Source: Salvelinus alpinus
Lineage: Eukaryota > Chordata > Actinopteri > Salmoniformes > Salmonidae
Assembly: GCF_045679555.1 (NCBI RefSeq)
Contig: NC_092090.1
Span: 26,638,702-26,702,701 of the forward strand
Reading direction: 5' to 3'
Length of the DNA: 64,000 bases
A program made the translations under genes and the position numbers. Below are positions 26,423 through 39,898 of this stretch, in pieces (within the stretch, counting starts at the first letter, position 1; the number at the start of each line of letters is the position of its first letter). The notes under the pieces were generated by a model that did no database searches, was not told the DNA's origin, and worked only from the letters and a program-made list of their open reading frames with translations.

Positions 26423-27978
26423 GATTAGGGTTGTTATCGCTGCTGAGGTCAGAGATCAATCCATTTATGGGTGGAGGTTTACTAATTAGCGGGCGAGTGG
26501 GGACTACCCCCTCTGATAGCTTGCACATTATTAGAACATTTGAAAGGATTTTTTTTCTCCCTATTTTTCCAAAATTTGGTTTTGGAATACGTTGGAAACT
26601 GCAAAAACACTTTTAATCTATTTATAGACGTTAATGAACCATCAGTACTGTACCAGTAATGTGGGAGTTGGACGTGAATGAATTTGCAAAAGCAAATTTA
26701 GTTAATTAATCATTTGATAATGATTAATCATACCTGGATAGGCTATCTGGGAAATAAACTTTACTTAACCTGTGAAGTTGTTTCATCTAGGTTACTATTG
26801 CAAAGTTTACAATGTCTCATTTAATTGAAAGAGCCTAAAAGGTATGTTCGACAATTTAACTTATTAAATTGAATGAGACGATATCCAAGCAATTGGGATT
26901 GTCTGGATTATCATAAAAGGTGTAAACGGTAGTTTAAATGTTGGGGTACATTCACCACTAGGTTCACTTCTCCTAAGCCACATGGGAATCCCGCTGGAGA
27001 CGGGACTTCTGTCAGTACTGGGGTTTAATGAATGTGCTTTGCAAAATGCTAATTTTACTGATTGATCTATTTTAATGATAAATCAAACCTGTATAGGCTA
27101 TCTGGGAATTAAACTTTAAAATAACCTGAGAGCGTTGCTTAATCTAGGTTAATGTGGAAAAAGTTTCAATTGCCTCATTGTAGAAACCCAATCAATTTGG
27201 ATATTATTTCAAGGATCCACTTGAAAGGTAAATCTGGCAATTTCACTTGTTAGTTAAATTGAATGAGACATCGATATCCAATCGATTGTGATTGGCTGGA
27301 TATGAAAAGACAACCTTGTTGAACGTGATCTTTTTGGGTGTCACGTAAGTCTTTTTTTTCTTTCAAGAAATGTACTGGCGCTTCTTTACCACCAGGGGGT
27401 CACTAGTCGCAGAAAGCTGAAATCAAACAGAAGTACAAAGAACGGGACTTGCGTCGCGCAAGGCGTAGGAATTTCAACGTGACACAGGGAGAAAAAAGAC
27501 TGTTTCCCTTTGTTAGCTTAGCATCTCGTGCAAGCTAATCCAACTTTGAACAGAAATCTCACTTCCAAGCACAAAATAGGGTCCCGTTCACCATGGAAGG
27601 GGGTTTACTAGAGACGTCTCACATTAACCCGTTCGGCATACTTTGCTAGCATTATGTTGACTGGAGCGACACGGTACATAAATACAGCTACGCCTGTGGC
27701 CTACCCACACTGGCTTAGCGCGGTAGGTGGATAGCACTTCGGCTCGGTCACTGAAGAGATCTATCTAATTTCTAACCTTACTGGCACTATGCACTTGCTC
27801 TAGAAATTAATATTGACCAACAAATAGTACCGTTTGGCCTAAATCTGGAATTTACAACTCATTGCTATGACGCTATTGACACTGGAGGCACTCCATAGCT
27901 TCTTGAAATGGAAACACACACAACCAATATCTGTATACAAAGCAGTCTGTTTGTACAATTCTCTTTGCACAATTGATA
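26423..27978 (-). other. retroelement leader with diverged internal duplication
   Basis: Lies between gag and the right LTR, corresponding to the 5' leader on the minus strand. Two segments, about 26697-26930 and 27053-27315, are diverged direct repeats sharing ATAGGCTATCTGGGAA, TCTAGGTTA, AATTGAATGAGAC and GATATCCAA. No frame longer than 77 codons. Confidence 0.55.
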
Positions 27979-27980
27979 TA

Positions 27981-29584
<1,604 letters not shown>

Positions 29585-29636
29585 TATATATAATTCAACA
29601 GCAAAGTCCAATTCTATCTTAGATTCCTCACACGGG

Positions 29637-30194
29637 TGTCATAATATGCCGTGTCTTTGGCATCATTAAAGTGAAGACTGTCATTTTATCAAATCAATTC
29701 TCTAATTATTATTACGTGATTAAACTAATCATGAAAATGTAATTAACTAGGAAGTCGGGGCAACAAGGAAAATCTTCAGATTAAAGTTATAATTTTCCTA
29801 CTATAACTCTTCAGATATTTTAATATCTGATCAATTAACTTTACCTCACGTTAGTCTCATTCCAAACGTCACAAATTGTTAGTTATCTGCACGAACCCAG
29901 CCTTTACTATGAATCAGCCATACACCAATTGTCTTAATCATTTATTTGCTAACTAAATAATCACAGAAATACATAAGCAAACACAGTAGATATGGTTACA
30001 AGGAAATAATAGGGGAGGTTCCCTAGTGGGCTAAGCCGATATGACGGCTTGGTGGACAAAAGGGAAGTGGGTGTGGACTGAAAAGGGCGGGAAAGACAAA
30101 AGGAGTCACTACACAGTTGATAATTATATTAATTGAAATGCTAATCCTTTGCACATGAACGCTCACTCATTCGGGAATAATTGCAATCAATATA
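29637..30194 (-). repeat. right LTR (5' LTR of the minus-strand element), interrupted
   Basis: Begins TGTCATAATATGCCGTGTCT and follows the left LTR closely to ATTCGGGAATAATTGCAAT, where a Tc1-like fragment interrupts it. The remainder (30738-30818, ending CACGTCATGACA) does not match the left LTR well until the last bases, so the right part was partly deleted. The sequence just inside it on the minus strand (CCCGTGTGAGGAATC) does not give a standard TGG-starting primer-binding site. Confidence 0.8.
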
Positions 30195-30737
30195 CACTGC
30201 TCAAAAAAATAAAGGGAACACTTAAACAACACAATGTAACTCCAAGTCAATCACACTTCTGTGAAATCAAACTGTCCACTTAGGAAGCAACACTGATTGA
30301 CAATAAATTTCACATGCTGTTGTGCAAATGGAATAGACAAAATGTGGAAATTATAGGCAATTAGCAAGACACCCCCAATAAAGGAGTGGTTCTGCAGGTG
30401 GTGACCACAGACCACTTCTCAGTTCCTATGCTTCCTGGCTGATGTTTTGGTCACTTTTGAATGCTGGCGGTGCTTTCACTCTAGTGGTAGCATGAGACGG
30501 AGTCTACAACACACACAAGTGGCTCAGGTAGTGCAGCTCATCCAGGATGGCACATCAATGCGAGCTGTGGCAAGAAGGTTTGCTGTGTCTGTCAGCGTAG
30601 TGTCCAGAGCATGGAGGCGCTACCAGGAGACAGGCCAGTACATCAGGAGACGTGGAGGAGGCCGTAGGAGGGCAACAAACCAGCAGCAGGACCGCTACCT
30701 CCGCCTTTGTGCAAGGAGGAGCACAAGACACCCCCAC
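30195..30737 (+). mobile_element. Tc1-like transposon, 3' half missing
   Basis: Starts at TA with CACTGCTCAAAAAAATAAAG, the terminus of a widespread fish Tc1-like family, and contains its leader and transposase N-terminus. It breaks off at about 30737, with no right inverted repeat. Confidence 0.85.
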
Positions 30738-30740
30738 TAG
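30492..30740 (+). pseudogene. Tc1-like transposase, N-terminal DNA-binding part only
   Basis: ATG at 30492 gives [20 protein letters not shown], followed by an [20 protein letters not shown] helix-turn-helix and an Arg-rich hinge ([12 protein letters not shown]). It ends after about 82 residues where the element is truncated, so the whole DDE catalytic domain is missing. It could at most encode a DNA-binding fragment. Confidence 0.8.
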
Positions 30741-30818
30741 GGAAAACTTCTCACAGTTTTAGGAGAGAGAGAGAGAGTGATGCCAAGACCTATACCCAGA
30801 AAGGGCCACGTCATGACA

Positions 30819-30882
30819 GGTGCCTTCCTGTCCCTGTGTCCTGCCCCTAGCCCTGTCCTGGCCTGGTGATAAGGTGCCTTCT
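30819..30882. repeat. orphan unit of the 55-bp minisatellite
   Basis: GGTGCCTTCCTGTCCCTGTG, CCCTAGCCCTGTCCTGGCCT, GGTGATAAGGTGCCTTCTT: one unit plus a few bases of the array that ends at 18037. It directly follows the end of the LTR element (TCATGACA). Confidence 0.93.
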
Positions 30883-32401
30883 TATTATTTCTCCATGAGG
30901 TTGGGTTGTTGATGTAGGGAATGTTGTTTGTTCTCTTCTGCTGGCATGGGACCTCCTTGGGATATACGCAAAGATACATAAGCAGACAGACAAGCATGTA
31001 AGTGCACGATCACACACACACACTATACTCCATACTCTGTCATTCTGATCCATTCTGGATCATACTGATGGGCTCATTCGGAATGGCCTCCTTGGTACAC
31101 AGTGTGCACACAGCCTCCGCCATCAGATATTTTCTGACCCCCCAGGGGAGAGTTCACTCAGCATCCCCATTGAACCCCAATAACCCTTAAATGTGTGTGT
31201 GTGTTTGTCTCACTCCTGTCTCAGCCTTTTCTCCAGCTCCATCTCTGTCAGGGACAGGTGTACACTAAGCCACTCAGAAAACACACATAGAGACACAGCA
31301 TCCATCTTACCACAGCAGCTTTTAACACATTTAAAAACAGCATTTCCAAGATAGCTCAGCCACATGTCCAAAAACTCCCAACACAACAGAAACCGTTACT
31401 AAATTATAACCCTGGATGGATGGAGCTGGGAAACTTCCAGACGAATCAGGGCAGAAAGAAAGGAGAAAGAAATCCGCGAAATTGAAATCAATAATTTCAT
31501 TAAATGCAGACCCTATTCTCCTCCTGCCTCTCTCCTCCAGCGGCTCTACTTCCCCTCAAACAACAACAACGACAACACAAGGAAACAACAGTGAAACAAG
31601 AGTTGACCTTTGTCCAGTGGCCAACCATTCCATTTATTTCTTCCTTATCAAGCTGCTGATCAGAAGAGGCATCTACACTGATAATGCCCAGGATAATAGC
31701 AAGACCAGGCAGGAGCTAACGACAGAGAGACAGGCCAGAGAAAGAAAAATGTGTTTTGGCTGTCTTCTTTTTCTCTCCGGGTGCACACACGCACATGCAT
31801 GCGCACACACACACACACAGTATGTGATATATGGAGGGCCCTTAGGAAAGTTTTACGAGGGTTGTTGTTCTGGTGCTGGTTGTTTGTGCCTCTAATTCAA
31901 GGTATCCCATCAATAAGTGAGAGAACATCTTGTGTGTGTATGGTTTGGTAGTCTGACATTTAACAAGCCCTGGGACTATCTGCTGCAAACAGAGGTAACA
32001 CATACTGCTTTCTGTGTGTGTGCACTGACCAACTGCCAACACAAAACTAATGATGTCATAGAATTATACATGTACATACACATGTACGATACATGTGAAC
32101 AGCCTAACGTGTGAAGGACTCCAGAGACCATATTATAGCCTATGTCTGGTACTGTAACTAAAGGCTGCCCAACCAGAAGTGAGTGAAACCCTCAGTGCTG
32201 TCTTCTTGTATCAGTAATCTCCAGAGGCCTCAGGAGAAAGATCACCTCTGCTGTTGTCTTCCTCCATCTGAAACAGGCCCATTATCCAGGCCTTAGTATC
32301 CGCAGGCCTGCAGCCTCTTAGTACCTCAATATCAGCAGACTTGGTTGCCTGCAGCCTTTGTCACTACCACTACCTCCTCTGATTTACGGCCTCCATTGCT
32401 C
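30883..32401. other. intergenic DNA with one inverted-repeat partner
   Basis: Contains the 68-bp segment at 31027-31094, listed separately. The rest is single-copy-looking with a small (CA) run at 31805-31819. No gene was recognised. Confidence 0.45.
31027..31094 (-). repeat. 68-bp repeat next to (CA)n, partner of 36915-36982
   Basis: ACTCCATACTCTGTCATTCT, GATCCATTCTGGATC, ATACTGATGGGCTC and ATGGCCTCC recur in reverse complement at 36915-36982 with few mismatches. Both copies are joined to a CA/GT microsatellite on the same side, so they are probably copies of one dispersed repeat carrying a microsatellite tail. Confidence 0.8.
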
Positions 32402-32501
32402 AGGGGTGTTAGCACTCTCAACAGCCTCATCCCCAACCTCCACAGCCCCGTCACCAACCTCCACCACCCCATCCCCGAGGCACAGATTGACCGCGACCCC
32501 A
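32402..32501 (+). CDS. weak candidate exon, unknown protein
   Basis: A possible acceptor (CCTCCATTGCTCAG) and a good donor (CCCCAG followed by GTGAAT) bound 100 bp. In the phase without stops it reads GVSTLNSLIPNLHSP and ends AQIDRDPR. A second stop-free phase is Pro/Ser/Thr-rich. The first phase has a stop. No domain is recognisable and no partner exon was found nearby in either direction. The internal TCC/ACC periodicity may just be a short degenerate repeat. I give it as a possibility only. Confidence 0.2.
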
Positions 32502-33311
32502 GGTGAATTCCCCTCACCATAGGTGGCTAAATTCTCTCCTTGGTCAACTCTATCATCCTCAGGGATCCTTCTGTCACCTGCAGATTAGTCTGCTACGCTA
32601 ACATAGGCCTATACCATATCTACACTCATACAAATGAATCAGGACTTCTTCAATTCCTATTCCTACTAAAGCCTTATTCCTATCATTCTTATCCCAATCT
32701 CAATGCAGGGAGAAAATGTATTTCTATAGCTAATCATAATGGGAACAATTCTATGTCTGCATGTTATTTCTTCCTTTCTCTTCTTTCATTTTATACTTTT
32801 CTCGTCTCTTTTTTTTGTTGGAAGAGAGGAACTGGCGGCGGTCCGTCCGGAAGCTCAGAGGTCATTGTCCCAGGGAGTCTCTGGGAATGCAAACACACTA
32901 CCATTGCTGGCAGGCTGCTCCACTTGCTCTCTCTCTCTCTCTCTCTCTTTCTCTCCCTTGCTCTCTCCCGCTCGCAGAGTTCAGACAGAAGCCAAAACAT
33001 TTGTTACGGACTCATTTGGTTTCCTGGTACAGAGGAGTGTCTGGAGAAATGTCCAGTGCTGAAAAGCTAATGTGAGAACATGAGTAGAAACATTCACTGA
33101 GTCAAAGGAAACATTCAAGTCTTTTCCTCAATAACAGAAATAAGAAATATGTTTTAACTTCTGGGGAATTGGAGGGAAAGATATATAAGACAATAATGTT
33201 AGAATGATGTGAGGTAAAACATATCAGGCCCTTGTTTATCCCATGATACTAAAAAGTTCAATTATTGTTTTCCAGCCATGTGGACAGTACGGATGAGCTT
33301 TATATTACGCA

Positions 33312-33343
<32 letters not shown>

Positions 33344-34450
33344 CAGACAGAGCTGGCCGTTGACCATTTATTTATGAAGTCTAAGCTCAGTGCCAGCAAG
33401 GTAACCACTCTGAAACAACTTAAAATGCTTAACTCTACACTGAATATTTCATCCCCCAACTTTATCTCTTTGAGTCCCTTTCAAGACCAAAAGACAGGGA
33501 GGGAGGGAGGGAGGGAGGGAGGGAGGGAGGACAGAGAGAGCGAGGGATAGGGAAGACACTGCAGGTGTGGGGCTGGGAAATAAAGAGGGAGAGAGGAAGG
33601 AGAGGGAGAGAAAGAGAGGGTGCAGCTCACAGGCCTCCTCAAGGTCAGAGCAGGGAGGAAGGAGAAGGTTAGTATTCACTCTTCACTCTCTGTCTCCCTC
33701 TCACCCCCCTCTCCCACCACCCTCCCCCTCTCCCACCACCCTCTCCCTCTCCCAGCACAAGCCTCTGAACCTCTTTCTTTCATGTGAGGAAAAAAAAGCT
33801 TGGGAAAAAAAGGGCTCGGAAAGCAAAACGTTGTTGGGCACAGATTTGACAACATGCAGGGAATCTTTACTTCCTTGAAAGAACTGTTAAGAACTCCACA
33901 GTATAGAGAGAAACCCCAACCCCCCACCCCCTTCCAGATCCCTGTGAATGTGGGAATGCCTAATATATGATGGGCATCTCTTTCCTTCCCTCCCTGCCCC
34001 CCCTCTCTCATTTTGATCTGTTTATCCCTGTTCTGTGTCTATCTGAGAGAAGAGAGGAGAAGAGGAGAGAAGAGAGGAGAAGCGAAGAGGGGAGGGGAGA
34101 AGAGAGGCAGGCAGGTGGCAGTGAGCTGCTGAGGTATTGAGGGATATGAAATATTTACCAAAGCAGTAATGATTCCCTAGACAGAGGAAGAAGAGGAGGA
34201 GTAGGGAAAGAAGAATAGAGGAGAGTGAGAGCTGCCCATCTTCTCTGTGAGGAAGGAATGAAGATGATTAAAGTCGATCCCAGTCTTAAGCACTTTCCCT
34301 GTTCTCTGAAGAATAATACAGTCAATCACATGTTATGGCCAATAATATTTCAAAATCTCAAAGTCCAGGTGGCATCTGATTTTCAGTGATGGTAAATTGT
34401 GACAAGTTATGGGGACATGAAAGTTTCAAACAAATACTTGAAAAATGTTA

Positions 34451-34451
<1 letters not shown>
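32502..34451. other. intergenic DNA with short tandem repeats
   Basis: Contains (CGCA)n/(CA)n at 33309-33346, (GGGA)9 at 33497-33530, CT-rich and GA-rich blocks at 33570-33760 and 34030-34110. Frames are low-complexity. The (GGGA) run could form G-quadruplex DNA. No gene was recognised. Confidence 0.5.
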
Positions 34452-34484
<33 letters not shown>

Positions 34485-34520
34485 CCGAGGCATTTAATGT
34501 GTGTGTGTGTGTGTGTGTGT
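34452..34520. repeat. (CA)n-spacer-(GT)n palindrome
   Basis: (CA)15 is followed by the hairpin-like TGCCGAGGCA and TTTAAT, then (GT)11. The two dinucleotide arms are complementary and separated by only about 16 bp, so the stretch can fold into a hairpin or cruciform. Confidence 0.95.
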
Positions 34521-34861
34521 ATCCCACTGTTTGCCTTTGAGCAGACAGGGCTGTGCTACACTCTTAGGACAGTGTGATCCGGACGTGAGTAAAAGGCCTA
34601 TTAGGGAGGGAGACAGAGGAGAGGAAGGAAGCTACCATGCTGCTGTTCTGTTTTCACAACCCTCACACAACTACCAGGAGACTGGGGCTAACAAAACAAC
34701 AGAGGACTGGTCCCTCCCTGGGTTGAGGAAGGTATCTCAGTCAGACCTCTCTGGTAGGGCTGGCAGGGGGTAGTTGTAGGATGTGTCCACTGTGAGAGCC
34801 CAGCATACATGGGGACCAAGGGTGGGGCAAACAACCATGAGCCTATAGAGTCTTAGTATGC
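34521..34861. other. intergenic DNA, no gene seen
   Basis: A 90-codon plus-strand frame starts in the GT tract and has no domain. Nothing else was recognised. Confidence 0.4.
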
Positions 34862-34865
34862 TTAA

Positions 34866-36275
34866 CTTCTCTGCGCTACGGATCCCTTTAGCGGGATCAT
34901 TTTCCTAAACAACCGCTGAATTGCAGGGCGCAAAATATTACTAACAATATTTATAATCATGCAATCACAAGTGAAATATACCAAAACACAGTTTAGCTTG
35001 TTGTTAATCCAACTATCGTGTCAGATTTTGAAAATATGTTTTGCAGCGAAAGCAATCTAAGCTTTTGTGAGTGTAACAATCAATGCTACAAAAGCTAGCC
35101 CCAAATTAGCATGGTCACGAAAGTCAGCAAAGCAATAAAATTAATCGCTTACCTTTGATAATCTTCGGATGTTTGCACTCACGAGACTCCCAGTTACACA
35201 ATAAATGTTATTTTTGTTCGATAAATATTACTTTTATAACAAAACAACGCCATTTGGGTTGCGCGTTATGTTCAGAAAACTACAGCCTCGTTCCGGTCAT
35301 GAAAGGCAGAAGAAAATTCCCAAACGTATCAGATTCAAAAATATTACTAAAAATATTTATAATCATGCAATCACAAGTGAAATATACCAAAACACAGCTT
35401 AGCTTGTTGTTAATCCACCTATCGTGTCAGATTTTGAAAATATGCTTTGCAGCGAAAGCAATCCAAGCTTTTGTGAGTGTATCAATCAATGCTACAACAG
35501 CTAGCCCCAAATTAGCATGGTCACGAAAGTCAGAAAAGCAATCAAATTAATCGCTTACCTTTGATAATCTTCGGATGTTTGCACTCACGAGACTCCCAGT
35601 TACACAACAAATGTTATTTTTGTTCGATAAATATTACTTTTATAACAAAAAAACGCCATTTGGGTTGCGCGTTATGTTCAGAAAACCAAGGCCTCGTTCC
35701 GTTCGACTAAAATTCCAAAAAGTATCCGTAATGTTCGTAGAAACATGTCAAATGTTTTTTATAATCAATCCTCAGGTTGTTTTTAACAAACATAATCGAT
35801 AATATTTCAACCGGACCGTAACCTATTCAATAAAAGAGAGAAAGAAAATGGAGAGCTACCCCTTTCGCGCGCAGGAACTAATCAGAGGACACCTGACTAG
35901 TTTTGAAAAATCTCGCTCATTTTTCAAAATATAAGCCTGAAACTATGTCTAACGCCTGGTCACAGCCTGAGGAAGCCATTGGAAAAGGAATCTGGTTGAT
36001 ACCCCTTTAAATGGAAGAAAGACGTGCCAGGAAACACAGATAAAAAAATAAAAAAATCACTTCCGGGTTAGATTTTCTCAGGTTTTCGCCTGCAGAATTA
36101 GTTTTGTTATAGTCACAGACAATATTTTGACAGTTTTGGAAACTTTGGAGTGTTTTCTATCATAATCTGTAAATTATATGCATATTCTACGATCTGGACC
36201 TGAGAAATAGTCCATTTACCTTGGGAACGTTATTTAAAAATTAAAAATAAAAATCTGACCCCTAGCATCAAGAGG
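34866..36275 (+). mobile_element. TTAA-flanked MITE (piggyBac-like), copy 2, complete
   Basis: Bounded by TTAA at 34862-34865 and 36276-36279. The ends are inverted (CTTCTCTGCGCTA against TAGCATCAAGAGG). The interior carries a 406-bp tandem duplication (34931-35336 and 35337-35705; TTATAATCATGCAATCACAA at 34951 and 35357). The right third matches copies 1 and 3 (TCTCAGGTTTTCGCCTGC, AACAGTTTTGGAAACTTTGG). There is no transposase. The 131-codon frame inside is not a gene. Confidence 0.85.
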
Positions 36276-36279
36276 TTAA

Positions 36280-36914
36280 CACACACCTTGACTTAAACCT
36301 CCACATTATATATGACCTCCACAGACTCCGTATGGGAGGCATAGAGGTGGGCCAAAACCAAACAGCAAGGGTAGGATAAACACATACTGACCTACACCAA
36401 TCAGAATAGGAGCAAGGGTCAGCCCCTCCGGCCAGAAGTTACACTTCCTGATCAGCAGGCCTGACACACTGGACATCTGACCTTCGACCCCAAATCTCAC
36501 CTGGGTCCCAGAGTCCCTGCTCTCCTACTCTCTGGGGTCAGGGCTGTTTCCAGTGTCAGAGGTCAGAGATGACACAGCACTCCTGTGTTTGTCTGGGGGT
36601 GTGGGGCGAGGCAAGTGCCGTACATCAGCGGAATCTTGTCCCACAGGAAGTCAATTGTGCATGTGTGTGTGTGTGTGTATGTGTGTGTGTGCACGTGTGC
36701 ACGTGTGCGTGCGTGTGGCCTGTGGTGTGGTGTGGGTTATGTGGTCTTGTTTTTTCAAGACAGATTTTTTTATTTTCTTCACAGACATTGATTTTTCTTC
36801 CTTCACATGCATCATCAATATTAATATGAACATTAATTTTGGCCTATGTAGATACTGCTACACTGGAATGGAGGGGGGACAAAAAAGATTGAGCGTCTTT
36901 TAAAATAAATGCAT
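36280..36914. other. intergenic DNA, no gene seen
   Basis: Includes an imperfect GT-rich stretch at 36660-36720. Frames through it are repeat translations. Confidence 0.45.
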
Positions 36915-36982
36915 CAAGGAGGCCATACCAAACGAGCCCATCAGTATGATCCATAATGGATCAGAATGACAGAGTATGGAGT
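36915..36982 (+). repeat. 68-bp repeat next to (GT)n, partner of 31027-31094
   Basis: Reverse complement of the 31027-31094 segment with few differences (GGCCATACCAAACGAGCCCA, TCAGTATGATCCATAATGGA, CAGAATGACAGAGTATGGAG). It is followed 14 bp later by the long (GT)n tract. Confidence 0.8.
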
Positions 36983-36995
36983 CTGTGCTGCTCCT

Positions 36996-38440
<1,445 letters not shown>

Positions 38441-39898
38441 CTTCCGGGTTGGAGCGAGCGGTCGCATTCGCACTTTGGTCCGCAGGTAGTATAACTTTTC
38501 ATTACATTACATTACATTTCATTACATTTCATTATAGTACAACGGTTTGATTTGTCTAATCTTAGCAATTTCTTCTTAGCTAGCTACATAGCCGTCTTTG
38601 TATCAAAGATAATTGCGTAATTATCGTATTCCGTCGTCCTAACGTAGTCTACACTGCTATCTGCCCAGCAGCTAGCCAGCTAGCAAACGTCTACCGAATA
38701 GCAGCACTGTAGAAACTATTACACTCAACTGAACGACTTGATTAGTGTAGTGTTAGCTAGCTACATAGTTGTCTTTGCTGTCTTCGTATCCAAGATAATT
38801 GTGTAGTTTAGAGTGTGTAGTTTTAGAGTGATTATCTTAATTTACCGAGGTTAGCTAGCCAGCTATTTGTCGTCCTTAACGTAGGAGACACTGCTAGCTA
38901 GCCAACAGCTAGCCAACGTCTACCGAATAGAACTTCCGCACTCAACAACCCGGTCGCATTCCGCTTCGCTCCACAGGTAGTATCACATTTTCATTTCATT
39001 TCATTACAGTACAACGGTTTGATTTGTTTGATCGTAGCTAGCTACATAGCTAGCTACATAGCCGTCTTTGTATCAAAGATAATTGTGTAGTCTAGAGCGA
39101 TTTTCTAGGTTAGCTAGCCAGCTATTGTCGTTCTTTTAACGCAACGTAACGTAATCAACACTGCTAGCTAGCCAGCTAGCCCCCGAATAGTGTAGTGTTA
39201 GCTAGCTACATAGTTGTCTTTGCTGTCTTCGTATCCAAGATAATTGTGTAGTTTAGAGTGTGTAGTTTTAGAGTGATTATCTTAATTTACCGAGGTTAGC
39301 TAGCCAGCTATTTGTCGTCCTTAACGTAGGAGACACTGCTAGCTAGCCAACAGCTAGCCAACGTCTACCGAATAGAACTTCCGCACTCAACAACCCGGTC
39401 GCATTCCGCTTCGCTCCACAGGTAGTATCACATTTTCATTTCATTTCATTACAGTACAACGGTTTGATTTGTTTGATCGTAGCTAGCTACATAGCTAGCT
39501 ACATAGCCGTCTTTGTATCAAAGATAATTGTGTAGTCTAGAGCGATTTTCTAGGTTAGCTAGCCAGCTATTGTCGTTCTTTTAACGCAACGTAACGTAAT
39601 CAACACTGCTAGCTAGCCAGCTAGCCCCCGAATAGCAGCACTGTAGAAACTATTACACTCAACGGAACGACTTGATTAGTGTAGTGTCAACAACGCAGCC
39701 ACTGCCAGCTAGCCTACAAAGTCAACAACGCAGCCACTGCCAGCTAGCCTACTTCAACAGTACTGTATCATTTTAATCATTTTAGTCAATAAGATTCTTG
39801 CTACGTAAGCTTAACTTTCTGAACATTCGAGACGTGTTGTCCACTTGTCATTCCAATCTCCTTTGCATTAGCGTAGCCTCTTCTGTAGCCTGTCAACT
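38441..39898 (+). promoter_or_regulatory. LINE 5' untranslated region with 445-bp tandem monomers
   Basis: A 445-bp unit at about 38746-39190 is repeated almost perfectly at 39191-39635 (TGTTAGCTAGCTACATAGTT at 38751 and 39196). A diverged third partial unit lies at 38441-38745 (CGGTCGCATTCGCACTTTGG against CGGTCGCATTCCGCTTCGCT). Within units, TAGCTAGC and GCTAGCTACATAG words recur. By analogy with tandem promoter monomers of other LINEs, this probably drives transcription of the element, which is inference. Confidence 0.75.

Noticed and set aside
35155..35550. 131-codon plus-strand frame
   Set aside because: It lies inside MITE copy 2 and spans its tandem duplication, with no domain.
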